A stretch of DNA of 39,049 nt from Pseudonocardia sp. Its GTDB lineage: Bacteria; Actinomycetota; Actinomycetes; Mycobacteriales; Pseudonocardiaceae. A program made the translations under genes and the position numbers. The DNA lies in contig NZ_JAODNI010000077.1 of the NCBI RefSeq assembly GCF_025465255.1, positions 1 to 39,049 on the forward strand, written 5' to 3'. The notes under the pieces are model-generated. The model was not told the DNA's origin. It did no database searches and worked only from the letters and a program-made list of their open reading frames with translations. Positions within the stretch are counted from its first letter, which is position 1. Each line of letters starts with the position of its first letter. Shown piece after piece: positions 6,901 through 15,278 of this stretch.

Positions 6901-8321
6901 CCACCAGCGAGCAGCAGCGGCACCGGGTCGTCGTGGTCGGCGGCGGGTTCGGCGGCCTGAACGCGGTCCGCTCCCTGGCCCACGCCGACGTCGACGTGAC
7001 CGTCGTGGACCGGGCCAACCACCACCTCTTCCAGCCGCTGCTCTACCAGGTCGCGGCCGGTATCCTGCCGCCTGGACTGATCGCCCCGGCGCTGCGCAGC
7101 GTGATCAGGAAGCAACGGAACGCGCGGGCGTTGCTGGCCGAGGTCACCGACCTCGACCTGGAGAACAGGGTCGTCCGCGCGGAGGGCCCCGCCGACCACT
7201 TCGTCGAGCTGCCGTACGACACCCTCGTCGTGGCCGGCGGCGCCACCCACTCCTACTTCGGCCGGGACGAGTTCGCCCGGTACGCGCCCGGTATGAAGAC
7301 CATCGAGGACGCCCGTCACCTGCGGGACCGGATCCTCGTCGCCTTCGAGACGGCCGAGCTGTGCACCGACCCGGAGGAACGGGCCGAGTGGCTCACGTTC
7401 GTGGTGATCGGGGCCGGGCCCACCGGCGTCGAGCTCGTGGGGCAGGTGGCCGAGCTGGCGCACAAGGTCCTGCCGCAGGACTACCGGTCCGTGGACACCC
7501 GGGAGGCCCGGATCCTGCTCCTGGAGGGCGCCGGGGCCGTCCTCGGTCCCTTCGACGAGAAGCTCCAGCGCTACACGCGGGAGCGGCTGGAGGAGATGGG
7601 CGTCGAGATCCGGCTGAACACCCTCGCGACGGACATGGACGACGTGTCGGTGACGGTGAAGGGCCCCGACGGGCCGGAGACCATCCGGACCCGGACCCGG
7701 ATCTGGGCGGCGGGTGTGCAGGCCTCGCCGCTGGCGAAACAGCTCGCCGAGCGTGCGGGGCTCGAGACGGACCGGGCCGGACGCATCCCGGTGAACCCGG
7801 ACTGCACGCTGCCCGGGCATCCGGAGGTGTTCGCCGTCGGGGACATGGTGTCGCTTAACAAGCTCCCGGGCGTCGCCCAGCCGGCGATGCAGGAGGGGAA
7901 GTACGTCGGCAAGGTGATCAAGGCCCGGCTGGCCGGCGACGAGCGCGTCGAGCCCTTCGAGTACTTCGACAAGGGGAGCATGGCGACGATCGGCCATCGC
8001 TCGGCGGTCGCGGACGCGTTCGGCATGAAGTTCACCGGGGTGATCGGCTACACGATGTGGGGCTTCATCCACGTCCTCTACCTGATCGGCTGGGGAAACC
8101 GCCTCGGCACGCTGTACACCTGGGCCCGCGCGCTCACGTTCTCGAACAACCGCGGCCACCGCATCATCACGTTCCGGCAGGCCGCCGAGCCGCCTCCGGA
8201 CGAGGACTGCCGTCCAGCGGAAACCGCCGTCCGGCCCGTTGACCTGCGCCAACCGCAGGCGATGCACTTCCCCCACCGCCCGCAGCACGACCCCGGGCTC
8301 CGCCGTCAGGAGGAAACGTGA
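6897..8321 (+). CDS. ndh: Type II NADH:quinone oxidoreductase (NDH-2)
   Basis: A 474-residue flavoprotein of the NDH-2 family, which passes electrons from NADH to membrane quinone without pumping protons. FAD binding is shown by VVVGGGFGGLNA near residues 12-23, NADH binding by VVIGAGPTGVELVGQ, and the second FAD site by VFAVGDMVS. The C-terminal region (GFIHVLYLIGWGNRLGTLYTW) is the amphipathic membrane-attachment segment. It starts by ATGA overlap with the MBL gene and ends by overlap with the transporter start, so it belongs to the catabolic operon. Reoxidising NADH made by the dehydrogenases is the likely job there. A Pro-rich tail of about 60 residues follows the conserved core. Confidence 0.9.
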   Translation: MTTSEQQRHRVVVVGGGFGGLNAVRSLAHADVDVTVVDRANHHLFQPLLYQVAAGILPPGLIAPALRSVIRKQRNARALLAEVTDLDLENRVVRAEGPADHFVELPYDTLVVAGGATHSYFGRDEFARYAPGMKTIEDARHLRDRILVAFETAELCTDPEERAEWLTFVVIGAGPTGVELVGQVAELAHKVLPQDYRSVDTREARILLLEGAGAVLGPFDEKLQRYTRERLEEMGVEIRLNTLATDMDDVSVTVKGPDGPETIRTRTRIWAAGVQASPLAKQLAERAGLETDRAGRIPVNPDCTLPGHPEVFAVGDMVSLNKLPGVAQPAMQEGKYVGKVIKARLAGDERVEPFEYFDKGSMATIGHRSAVADAFGMKFTGVIGYTMWGFIHVLYLIGWGNRLGTLYTWARALTFSNNRGHRIITFRQAAEPPPDEDCRPAETAVRPVDLRQPQAMHFPHRPQHDPGLRRQEET

Positions 8322-9799
8322 GCGACCAGATCATCGAGCCGCCCGGCTCGGGAGAGCCGACAGCGCACGCCAAGACGCCGAAGAAGGCCGCGGCGAGCGG
8401 CTGGATCGGCAGCGCGCTGGAGTACTACGACTTCTTCATCTACGCCCAGGCAGCCGCACTGGTCTTCCCCCTCATCTTCTTCCCGTCGAACAACCCGCAG
8501 GTCGCCATCGTCGCGTCGTTCGCGACGTTCGGCGTCGGCTACGTCGCGCGTCCCATCGGCGCCTTCGTGCTGGGGCACTGGGGCGACACGCACGGTCGTA
8601 AGAACGTGCTGGTGCTGTGCATGCTGCTGATGGGCGCCTCGACGTTCCTCGTCGCGCTGCTGCCCACCTACGCGGTGGCCGGGGTGTGGGCGCCGATCCT
8701 GCTCGTGGCGCTGCGGCTGATCCAGGGCTTCGCGGTCGGCGGGGAGATCTCCGGGGCGAGCGCGATGATCCTCGAGCACGCGCCGTTCGGGCGGCGCGGC
8801 TACTTCGGCAGCTTCACGCTGCAGGGCGTCCAGGCCGGCCAGATCATCGCCGCCGCGGTGTTCCTCCCGCTGTCCGCCGTCATGTCGACCGACGCGTTCA
8901 CCACCTGGGGCTGGCGGATCCCGTTCCTGCTCAGCGCGCTGGTCGTCGTGGCGGGTTACATCATCCGGCGCCGGGTCGACGAGACCCCGGCTTTCCAGGA
9001 GGAGGCCGAGCACGGGGAGATCCCGGCGGCCCCGATCGTCCAGGCCGTGAAGGAGAACGGCATCGACATGGTGCGCGTGGCCTGCATGGCCCTGATGAAC
9101 GCCATCCCGACGGCGGTGACCGTCTTCGGTGCCACCTTCGCGACCAACGCGGGCTACGGCGTCGGGCTGACGTCCACGAACTACCTCTGGATCTCGGTGG
9201 CCGGCAACGTGGTCGCCGTGCTCCTGATCCCGTTCGTGGGCAACCTGTCGGACAAGATCGGGCGCCGGCCGGTCTTCATCGTCGGCGCCCTCGGGTCGGG
9301 TGCGCTCGGCTACGCCTACCTGTACTACGTCGCCCAGGCGAACTTCGCCATGGCGTTCCTGTTCGCGATCCTGATGTGGGGCATCGTCTACCAGGGCTAC
9401 AACGCCGTGTTCCCGGCGTTCTACCAGGAGCTCTTCCCGACCAAGACCCGGGTGACCGCGTTCGCCGTGTCGCAGAACATCGGCACGCTGATCACCGCGT
9501 TCCTGCCGACGATCTACGCCGCCCTCGTCGGACCCACGCCGAGCGCGTGCGTCGTGAACAAGAAGTTCGCCCCGGACGTCGTCCTGCCCTCCGGCGAGAC
9601 CTGCCGGGCGGCGGCCGACGCGATCGAGGGCGACGTCGTCTGGACCGTCGGGAGCATCACGTTCGGGCTGGCGATCATCGCGGCGATCGCGTGCTTCACC
9701 GCCCGGGAGACCTTCCGGGTGCACCTCAACGACCTCGGCAACAAGAACGCGGTCCCGGTGCCCCCCGACGAGTACACCCGGCTGCGGGCCTCGGTCTGA
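8318..9799 (+). CDS. MHS-type major facilitator transporter (shikimate/aromatic acid-proton symporter like)
   Basis: A 493-residue, 12-helix permease of the metabolite:H+ symporter branch of the MFS. Diagnostic are the SALEYYDFFIY segment in helix 1, the loop 2-3 signature GHWGDTHGRKN, the GFAVGGEISGAS segment, and a second half-repeat GNLSDKIGRRP. Relatives carry shikimate, quinate-like acids, protocatechuate or dicarboxylates. A dehydroquinase follows directly, so a hydroaromatic acid is the favoured cargo (inference). GTG start overlapping the NDH-2 stop, preceded by CAGGAGGAA. An insertion between the last two helices (about 405-440) contains two Cys residues. Confidence 0.88.
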   Translation: MSDQIIEPPGSGEPTAHAKTPKKAAASGWIGSALEYYDFFIYAQAAALVFPLIFFPSNNPQVAIVASFATFGVGYVARPIGAFVLGHWGDTHGRKNVLVLCMLLMGASTFLVALLPTYAVAGVWAPILLVALRLIQGFAVGGEISGASAMILEHAPFGRRGYFGSFTLQGVQAGQIIAAAVFLPLSAVMSTDAFTTWGWRIPFLLSALVVVAGYIIRRRVDETPAFQEEAEHGEIPAAPIVQAVKENGIDMVRVACMALMNAIPTAVTVFGATFATNAGYGVGLTSTNYLWISVAGNVVAVLLIPFVGNLSDKIGRRPVFIVGALGSGALGYAYLYYVAQANFAMAFLFAILMWGIVYQGYNAVFPAFYQELFPTKTRVTAFAVSQNIGTLITAFLPTIYAALVGPTPSACVVNKKFAPDVVLPSGETCRAAADAIEGDVVWTVGSITFGLAIIAAIACFTARETFRVHLNDLGNKNAVPVPPDEYTRLRASV

Positions 9800-9840
9800 C
9801 CTCGGCAGCGCACGCCTGAACGACCCGCGAAGGGAAGCGC

Positions 9841-10296
9841 ATGACGTCCGTCCTGGTGCTCAACGGCCCCAACCTCAACCTGCTCGGCACCCGCAAGCCC
9901 GAGGTGTACGGCCGGACCACCCTAACCGACGTCGAGGAGATGTGCCGGGAGGAGGGCGGCAAGCTCGGCCTCGAGGTCGAGTTCCGCCAGTCCAACCACG
10001 AGGGGCAGCTGGTCGACTGGGTGCACGAGTTCGGGGCCGAGGTGAAGGCGGGGCGGTCGATCGGCGCCGTCTTCAACCCCGGCGCCTTCACCCACACCTC
10101 GGCGGCGCTGCACGACGCGATCGAGGGCGCGAGCCTGCCGGTGATCGAGCTGCACATCTCCAACGTGCACGCCCGCGAGGAGTGGCGGCACCACTCGTTC
10201 ATCTCCCCGGTCGCCCGCGGGATCGTCGTCGGGTTCGGCGTCCTCGGCTACGTCCTGGCCCTGCAGGGCCTGGCGCAGCTGGCGCAGGAGGGCTGA
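9841..10296 (+). CDS. aroQ: Type II 3-dehydroquinate dehydratase
   Basis: A 151-residue dodecameric-type dehydroquinase that converts 3-dehydroquinate to 3-dehydroshikimate. All family motifs are present: NGPNLNLLG at 8-16, Arg18 and catalytic Tyr23 in TRKPEVYG, QSNHEG at 50-55, NPGAFTHTS at 79-87, and catalytic His105 in ELHISNVHARE. The type II enzyme serves both the biosynthetic shikimate pathway and the catabolic quinate pathway. Its position behind a transporter and in the same locus as a 3-dehydroshikimate dehydratase points to the catabolic role. A GAAGGGA site precedes the ATG. Confidence 0.95.
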   Translation: MTSVLVLNGPNLNLLGTRKPEVYGRTTLTDVEEMCREEGGKLGLEVEFRQSNHEGQLVDWVHEFGAEVKAGRSIGAVFNPGAFTHTSAALHDAIEGASLPVIELHISNVHAREEWRHHSFISPVARGIVVGFGVLGYVLALQGLAQLAQEG

Positions 10297-10299
10297 ACG

Positions 10300-10494
10300 G
10301 TGCAGGTCATGCTGCAACGTGTCATGAGCGGGGGGACCCTCGTGCTGGGTCTCCTCCTCGCGCTCTGGTTCGACGCGTCCGGCACCGCGGGAGCCCAGCC
10401 GCTCGGCTGGCTCCTCGCGGGGCTGGGAGCGCTCGGCCTGGTGGCGTCCTTCCTGCTGCCCGCGCGGGCGGACAGCAGGAAGAACCACCGGTGA
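10300..10494 (+). CDS. Small two-helix membrane protein
   Basis: A 64-residue protein with two hydrophobic segments (about 11-26 and 35-54) and a basic C-terminus (PARADSRKNHR). GTG start 3 bases after the dehydroquinase stop; its own stop overlaps the GTG start of the next gene. I do not recognise a family. The tight coupling on both sides supports real expression. Possible roles are a transporter accessory peptide or an orphan small membrane protein. Confidence 0.6.
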   Translation: MQVMLQRVMSGGTLVLGLLLALWFDASGTAGAQPLGWLLAGLGALGLVASFLLPARADSRKNHR

Positions 10495-11528
10495 CGGCCC
10501 GGATCGCGGTCGCCGGAGCCGGGCTGATCGGCCGGCGACACATCGAGGAGATCGACGCGAGCGGGTCCGCCGAGCTGGCGTCGATCGTCGATCCCGGGCC
10601 CGCGGGGCCGGAGCTGGCGGGCAAGTACAGCGTCGCGCTGTACGGCTCGCTCGGGGAGATGTTCGCCGCGGACCGGCCGGACGGGGTCATCCTCGCGACG
10701 CCGAACCGGATGCACGTCGACGGTGGGCTGGAGTGCGTCGCGGCGGGCGTGCCGGTGATCGTCGAGAAGCCGATCGGGGACTCCGTCGAGGGGGCCACCC
10801 GGCTCGTCGAGGCGGGGGTGGTGGCGGGGGTACCCGTGCTGACCGGCCACCACCGGCAGCACAGCCCGATCATGCGGAAGGCGCGCGAGATCGTCGCGAG
10901 CGGGGTGCTCGGCCGGATCGTCGCCGTCACCGGGACCGCGATGTTCCACAAACCGGACGACTACTTCGACGCCGGCGGCGGATGGCGCCGCGAGCCCGGC
11001 GGCGGGCCGATCCTGCTCAACCTCATCCATGAGGTGAACAACCTGCAGTCCCTCGTCGGCGAGGTCGTCCGGGTCCAGGCCGTGACGTCCAACGCGACGC
11101 GCGGCTTCCCCGTCGAGGACACCGCCGCGATGATCTTCACCTTCGCCGGCGGCGCGCTGGGCACCTTCCTGTTGTCGGACACCGCGGCCTCCGCCCGGAG
11201 CTGGGAACAGACGTCCAAGGAGAACACGGATTACCCGACCTACCCCGACGAGGACGCCTACCACATCGCCGGGACGGACGGCTCGCTGTCGATCCCGACG
11301 ATGCGGCTGCGGACGTTCCCGGGGAAGCACAGCTGGTACGAGCCGTACGAGGACGCCACGGTCGAGCTGGAGCGCAGCGACCCGCTGGCGAACCAGGTCG
11401 AGCACTTCGCCGCGGTCATCCGGGGCGAGGCCGAGCCGATCGTCAGCGGCCGGGACGGCCTCACGACGCTGCGGGTGGTGGACGCGGTCCTGCAGGCGGC
11501 GCAGACCGGCCGGCCGGTCGACGTGTAG
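10491..11528 (+). CDS. Gfo/Idh/MocA-family oxidoreductase
   Basis: A 345-residue NAD(P)-dependent dehydrogenase. The N-terminal Rossmann fold has AVAGAGLIGRRH, an acidic VDPGP turn that favours NAD, and the characteristic EKPIGD motif near residue 92 whose lysine is catalytic. The C-terminal half is the alpha/beta substrate domain, with a GGGPILLNLIHEVN segment holding the family histidine. These enzymes oxidise or reduce cyclic polyols, sugars and quinate-like compounds. In this operon it is a candidate for the step that feeds quinate or a related cyclitol acid into the dehydroquinase, which would fit the altered AroE homologue (inference). GTG start by GTGA overlap. Confidence 0.87.
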   Translation: MTARIAVAGAGLIGRRHIEEIDASGSAELASIVDPGPAGPELAGKYSVALYGSLGEMFAADRPDGVILATPNRMHVDGGLECVAAGVPVIVEKPIGDSVEGATRLVEAGVVAGVPVLTGHHRQHSPIMRKAREIVASGVLGRIVAVTGTAMFHKPDDYFDAGGGWRREPGGGPILLNLIHEVNNLQSLVGEVVRVQAVTSNATRGFPVEDTAAMIFTFAGGALGTFLLSDTAASARSWEQTSKENTDYPTYPDEDAYHIAGTDGSLSIPTMRLRTFPGKHSWYEPYEDATVELERSDPLANQVEHFAAVIRGEAEPIVSGRDGLTTLRVVDAVLQAAQTGRPVDV

Positions 11529-11537
11529 CCGTCTCTC

Positions 11538-11786
11538 CTAGGCGTGGCCGCCGACGTCCATGGTGCGCGGTCGCAGGCGCCAGGACAGCCAGAGGACGGC
11601 GGAGTCGACGATCTCGGCAGCGCGCAGGGCCCCGAGCGCGGCGACGGTGGCGGGGGAGCCCGGTGCCGCCGCCTCGATCTCGCGGGCCATGCGCTCGCGG
11701 TCCACGGCGATCTCGGCGCCGCCGGCGAGCAGCCGGTCGCTGAGCCGCTCGCGCAGACCGCCGACAGGGATGGTGGTGTCGGGCAC
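11538..11786 (-). CDS. Small hypothetical protein
   Basis: An 82-residue protein, convergent with the oxidoreductase gene (9 bases between stops). It starts at a GTG preceded by GAGGAGGG at good spacing. Composition is helical and Ala/Glu/Arg rich; a segment near 57-72 (AAEIVDSAVLWLSWRL) could be an amphipathic or peripheral membrane helix. I recognise no family. It could be chance coding in GC-rich DNA; the ribosome site and position favour a real gene. Confidence 0.5.
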   Translation of the reverse strand: MPDTTIPVGGLRERLSDRLLAGGAEIAVDRERMAREIEAAAPGSPATVAALGALRAAEIVDSAVLWLSWRLRPRTMDVGGHA

Positions 11787-11946
11787 GAGGCCCTCCTCGG
11801 GTGGGGCGTCGTCCCGGGCGGAGCCCGGGCACGGCCGGAGCCGAGGACGCCGGCGCGACGGTGTGGCGGGACCCGGGGACTCCGGGCCCGCCCAGGTTAC
11901 CTCCGATCGAGGCCGCCGGCCCCGTCCACGAGGGACGGGAGCCGGG

Positions 11947-12420
11947 TCAGGAGCCCGGGCGGACCCGGGGCCCGGGTCGGCGGGTGTTCCGCGGGCGGTG
12001 CGCCCGCATGAACGCGTACCAGGTCGTCGCGGGTGCGCTGACCTGGGCGTCCGGGAACGCCGCGCGCGCCGCCGCGGTGGTGGCCCGGCCGAGCAGTAGG
12101 GCGTCGACGGCGACCACCGCGAGGGCCGCGAGGCTGCCCAGCCACAGCTGGTGCTGCAGGTCGGACGCCGGGCCGAACGTCGTGATGAGGAACAGGCCGA
12201 ACACGGGTGCGAAGAGCCCGACCAGCCGCCGCCGGGCGTCGACGAGGTCCCGGACGAGGGCGCGGACGGGGCCGCGGTCCCTAGGCTGCAGGTCCGCGTC
12301 GACCGGCCCGCCGGCCGTCGCGGTGGCCGCGGGACGCGGCGGCCGCGGGCGTTCGGGCGGGACCGGCCTCGCGGTGCGGACGGGCTTCCGGGCCCGGGAC
12401 GTCCGCCGCCGCCCGCTCAT
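11947..12420 (-). CDS. DUF3043-like actinobacterial membrane protein
   Basis: A 157-residue protein with a basic Arg/Pro-rich N-terminus (1-40), a DRGPVRALVRDLVDARRRL motif typical of DUF3043 proteins, two transmembrane segments (about 68-86 and 95-114) and a basic C-terminus. DUF3043 proteins are widespread in actinobacteria and have no known function. Its ATG overlaps the stop of the QuiC-like gene (ATGA), so it is translated with that catabolic enzyme, which is unexpected for a housekeeping-like membrane protein. The first 40 residues are low complexity. Confidence 0.7.
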   Translation of the reverse strand: MSGRRRTSRARKPVRTARPVPPERPRPPRPAATATAGGPVDADLQPRDRGPVRALVRDLVDARRRLVGLFAPVFGLFLITTFGPASDLQHQLWLGSLAALAVVAVDALLLGRATTAAARAAFPDAQVSAPATTWYAFMRAHRPRNTRRPGPRVRPGS

Positions 12421-14327
12421 CGCGGCCTCCCCGCCGAACCGAGCCGCTGCCGTCTGTGGGCGGCCATCCGGACCGGCGAGTTGGCCTCGCCGTAGCCGGC
12501 GTACCCGCCGATCCGCTGGACGACCTCGAAGAACACCCGCCCGCCCAGCACGGCGGTGTAGAAGTGCAGGAACTCGCCGTGGGCGTCCCGGTCGAGCAGC
12601 ACGCCCGTCTCGCGGAGGTCCGTGAGCAGGTCCGGCGGCGGGGCCAGCCGGGCGTCGAGGTCGTCGTAGTAGTTGTCCGGGACGTCCACGAGCGGTGCTC
12701 CCGCGGCCCGGACGGCCCGGGCCGCGGCCAGGACGTCCGTCGAGGCGAACGCGACGTGCTGGGGATCGCTCACCCGGGGGCCCCACTCCTCGCCCCGGCG
12801 CAGGACGGACACGCTCAGCCCGATCCGCACCGTCTGCGCCGGATCCGCGACCGTCCGGTTCCGGACCAGGCCGAACGGTGCCGCGATCTCGGAGCTGTGC
12901 TGGGTCTGCAGGCCGAGCACCGAGCGGTAGAAGAGCGCGGCCTCGTCGAAGTGGTCGTAGGGCTGGGTCAGGGCGACGTGGTCGACGTGGGTGATCGTCC
13001 CCTCCGGATCCCCCTCGCCGGTGGGCGCGAAGTCCGAGAGCCAGCTCGACGGTTCGCTCCCGCTGTGGCAGAAGAAGATCGCCGTCCCGTCCGCGGCCTC
13101 GACGGCCGGGAGGTCCGCCTCGCCCGCGCCGTGCGCCCGGGGGAGCAGGGGCGCGAACAGCGCCTCGGCCCGGGCGGCGGACGCGGCGGGGTCCGCGGTC
13201 TCGACACCGATCGCCGCAACCGCCGCGCCCGGGTCCGCGGACGTGTTCAGCAGGATCCGCGCCGCCCCGTGCCGCCACAGCTGCACGGGCTTGCTCCGAT
13301 GCTGAGCGACGTGCCCGAGGCCCAGCGCGGCGAGCATGTCCGCGACCGAGGGGCCCGCGTCCGCGTCGACCGCGATCTCGGTGAAGGCGTTCCCGGACAG
13401 CGCGGGGATCGGGGGCAGCACCGGCTCCGCGAGTGCGGCGACGGGGGCGTGGGAGCGGGTGGCCTCCTGCAGGGCGAGCAGGGACCGGTGCGCGTCGACG
13501 GCGGCGCGGAGCGGGTCGGCCTGCCGGAAGACGTCGTTGAAGACCTCCAGCGACAGCGGCCCCCGGTAGCCGGCGGCGAGCACGTGGGTGAGGAAGTCCG
13601 GCAGGTCGAAGGCGCCCTGGCCGGGGAAGAGCCGGTGGTGGCGGCTCCACTGCAGGACGTCCATGGACAGGTAGGGGGCGTCGGCGAGCTGCAGGAAGAA
13701 CAGCTTGTCGGCGGGGACGTCCCGGATCCCCGCGGGATCGGAGCCGCGGGAGAGGATGTGGAAGCTGTCGAGGCACAGGCCGAGCGCGGGATGGTCCGCC
13801 TTCCGGACGATGTCCCACGAGCGCTCGTAGGTGTTGACGAACCGGCCCCAGGCCAGCGCCTCGTAGGACACGCGCATCCCGCGCGCGGCGGCCCGTCCGG
13901 CGAGCGTCCGGAGCTGTTCGGCGGCGAGGTCGTCGTCGTCGACGGCGTCGGGGGAGACCGACGAGCAGACCAGCACGAGGTCCGTGCCCAGCTGCTCCAT
14001 GACGTCGAACTTGAGCTCGGCCCGCCGCAGGTTGGCCGCCAGGACCTCGGGCGGGACGGCGTCGAAGTCCCGGAACGGCTGGTAGAGGTCGATCGAGAGG
14101 CCGAGGTCGGCGCAGCGGGAGCGCACCTCGGCGGGGGACCAGGGCGAGGCGACCAGGTCCGGCTCGAAGATCTCGACGCCGTCGAACCCGGCCTTCGCGG
14201 CCGCGGCGAGCTTGTCCTCCAGGGTGCCGGACAGGCACACGGTGGCGACGGCGGTGCGGAGCCCGGCGCGCGCCACGCCGCCCCGGCTGACCCCCTCGGG
14301 CACCACGAGTGCGGACTCGGCGGACAC
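12417..14327 (-). CDS. quiC: QuiC-type 3-dehydroshikimate dehydratase fused to an HPPD-like domain
   Basis: A 636-residue two-domain enzyme. Residues about 20-285 form a sugar-phosphate-isomerase-like TIM barrel with the four metal ligands of 3-dehydroshikimate dehydratases: Glu156 (SYEAL), Asp187 (CLDSFH), Gln213 (FLQLAD) and Glu261 (SLEVFN). This domain makes protocatechuate from 3-dehydroshikimate. Residues about 310-620 form a vicinal-oxygen-chelate region like 4-hydroxyphenylpyruvate dioxygenase, keeping a His/His/Glu triad at His450 (VDHVAL), His524 (PQHVAF) and Glu601 (FFEVVQR). The same fusion is known from Pseudomonas QuiC1. The intact triad leaves open a second, oxygenase activity. 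GTG start. It links the hydroaromatic genes to the LigAB dioxygenase. Confidence 0.92.
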   Translation of the reverse strand: MSAESALVVPEGVSRGGVARAGLRTAVATVCLSGTLEDKLAAAAKAGFDGVEIFEPDLVASPWSPAEVRSRCADLGLSIDLYQPFRDFDAVPPEVLAANLRRAELKFDVMEQLGTDLVLVCSSVSPDAVDDDDLAAEQLRTLAGRAAARGMRVSYEALAWGRFVNTYERSWDIVRKADHPALGLCLDSFHILSRGSDPAGIRDVPADKLFFLQLADAPYLSMDVLQWSRHHRLFPGQGAFDLPDFLTHVLAAGYRGPLSLEVFNDVFRQADPLRAAVDAHRSLLALQEATRSHAPVAALAEPVLPPIPALSGNAFTEIAVDADAGPSVADMLAALGLGHVAQHRSKPVQLWRHGAARILLNTSADPGAAVAAIGVETADPAASAARAEALFAPLLPRAHGAGEADLPAVEAADGTAIFFCHSGSEPSSWLSDFAPTGEGDPEGTITHVDHVALTQPYDHFDEAALFYRSVLGLQTQHSSEIAAPFGLVRNRTVADPAQTVRIGLSVSVLRRGEEWGPRVSDPQHVAFASTDVLAAARAVRAAGAPLVDVPDNYYDDLDARLAPPPDLLTDLRETGVLLDRDAHGEFLHFYTAVLGGRVFFEVVQRIGGYAGYGEANSPVRMAAHRRQRLGSAGRPR

Positions 14328-14411
14328 GGACCACCCCCAGCTCGGCTACGTGGCGACCAGCCTCGCGCGGCCGCCGGGCTCCGGCACGGGGTTCCCGCCC
14401 AGCGGAGGGGC

Positions 14412-15184
14412 TCACCACCAGCCCTTGCGCCGCGCCCAGACCAACAGCGTGACCGACATGACCGCCATCCCGGTCAGCAGCACGGCCAGGATGCCGGCGT
14501 GGGTCTCCCCGGAGACGATCACGTTCATCCCCATCACCGACGAGATCGCGGTGACGGGCAGCGTCACCGCCGCGATGACGGCCAGCCGCTCGGCCGCGAT
14601 CGCCATCTTGGTGTTCGTCCGGGTCCGGTAGAAAAACTGCTCGGGATCGCCCATGTGCCCGCCGGTGACCGTGCGTTCGAGCCGCCACACCTCCTCGGTG
14701 AGCGAGGTCAGGTAGTCCCGCAGCCGGTTGGTCAGCGCCGTGACGATCGCGAAGGACAGTTCCGCGGGCGAACCCGGCCGCAGCCGTCCGGACTCCAGCC
14801 TGCGCAGGACGGCGTCGGTCTCGACGAGGGCGGACGCCGGGGGCACCTCCGGGTTCGTCGGGCCGTGCACCGTCACGACGTAGCCGGGGCCGACGAACTG
14901 GTCGAGCTCCACGTAGTGCACGTGGCCGCGGGCGCCGCGCTCGGGCGCGTGCAGGACGACGAACACGTGGTCGGCGTAGCGGTGGACCTTGGGCACCGGG
15001 TTGCGGCTCGCGCAGTCCCGCACGGCCCGGGGGTGCAGGCCGAGCTGCTCGGCCAGCACCCGTCCGCGTCGTCGCCCCAGGTCGGCACGTCGAGCCAGAC
15101 GAGGCCGGGGCCGCGCAGCAGCCCGGGCAGGTCGTCGACCGGGTGCGACCGCACGCCGTCCGCCGACACCACCCGCAGCTCCAC
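14412..15184 (-). pseudogene. corA: corA-like Mg2+/Co2+ transporter gene, frameshifted and internally deleted
   Basis: The 3' part encodes a clear CorA tail: YRTRTNTKM stalk end, TM1 with the GMN signature (VMGMNV), a periplasmic loop, TM2 and a basic end. The 5' part, from a GTG at 15184 with GGGAG upstream, encodes an N-terminal CorA-like opening (VSADGVRSH, LVWLDVPTW) but in another reading frame. The two join at a G-run at 15059-15061: one extra G would restore a continuous protein of about 257 residues. Even then it is far shorter than the usual 310-370. The stalk helices between LERTVTGGHMGDPEQ and FYRTRTN (about 14630-14640) are missing roughly 60-90 residues. Two lesions argue for decay, although the frameshift alone could be a sequencing error. 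Confidence 0.75.
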
Positions 15185-15278
15185 GCGCCCACGCTCCCGC
15201 ACCGCGAGACGCCGGACGCCGGGTTCCGGCCAGCGGGACGTCCCGGGGCGCGCCGCGTGGACGCGACACCATGGGCGG

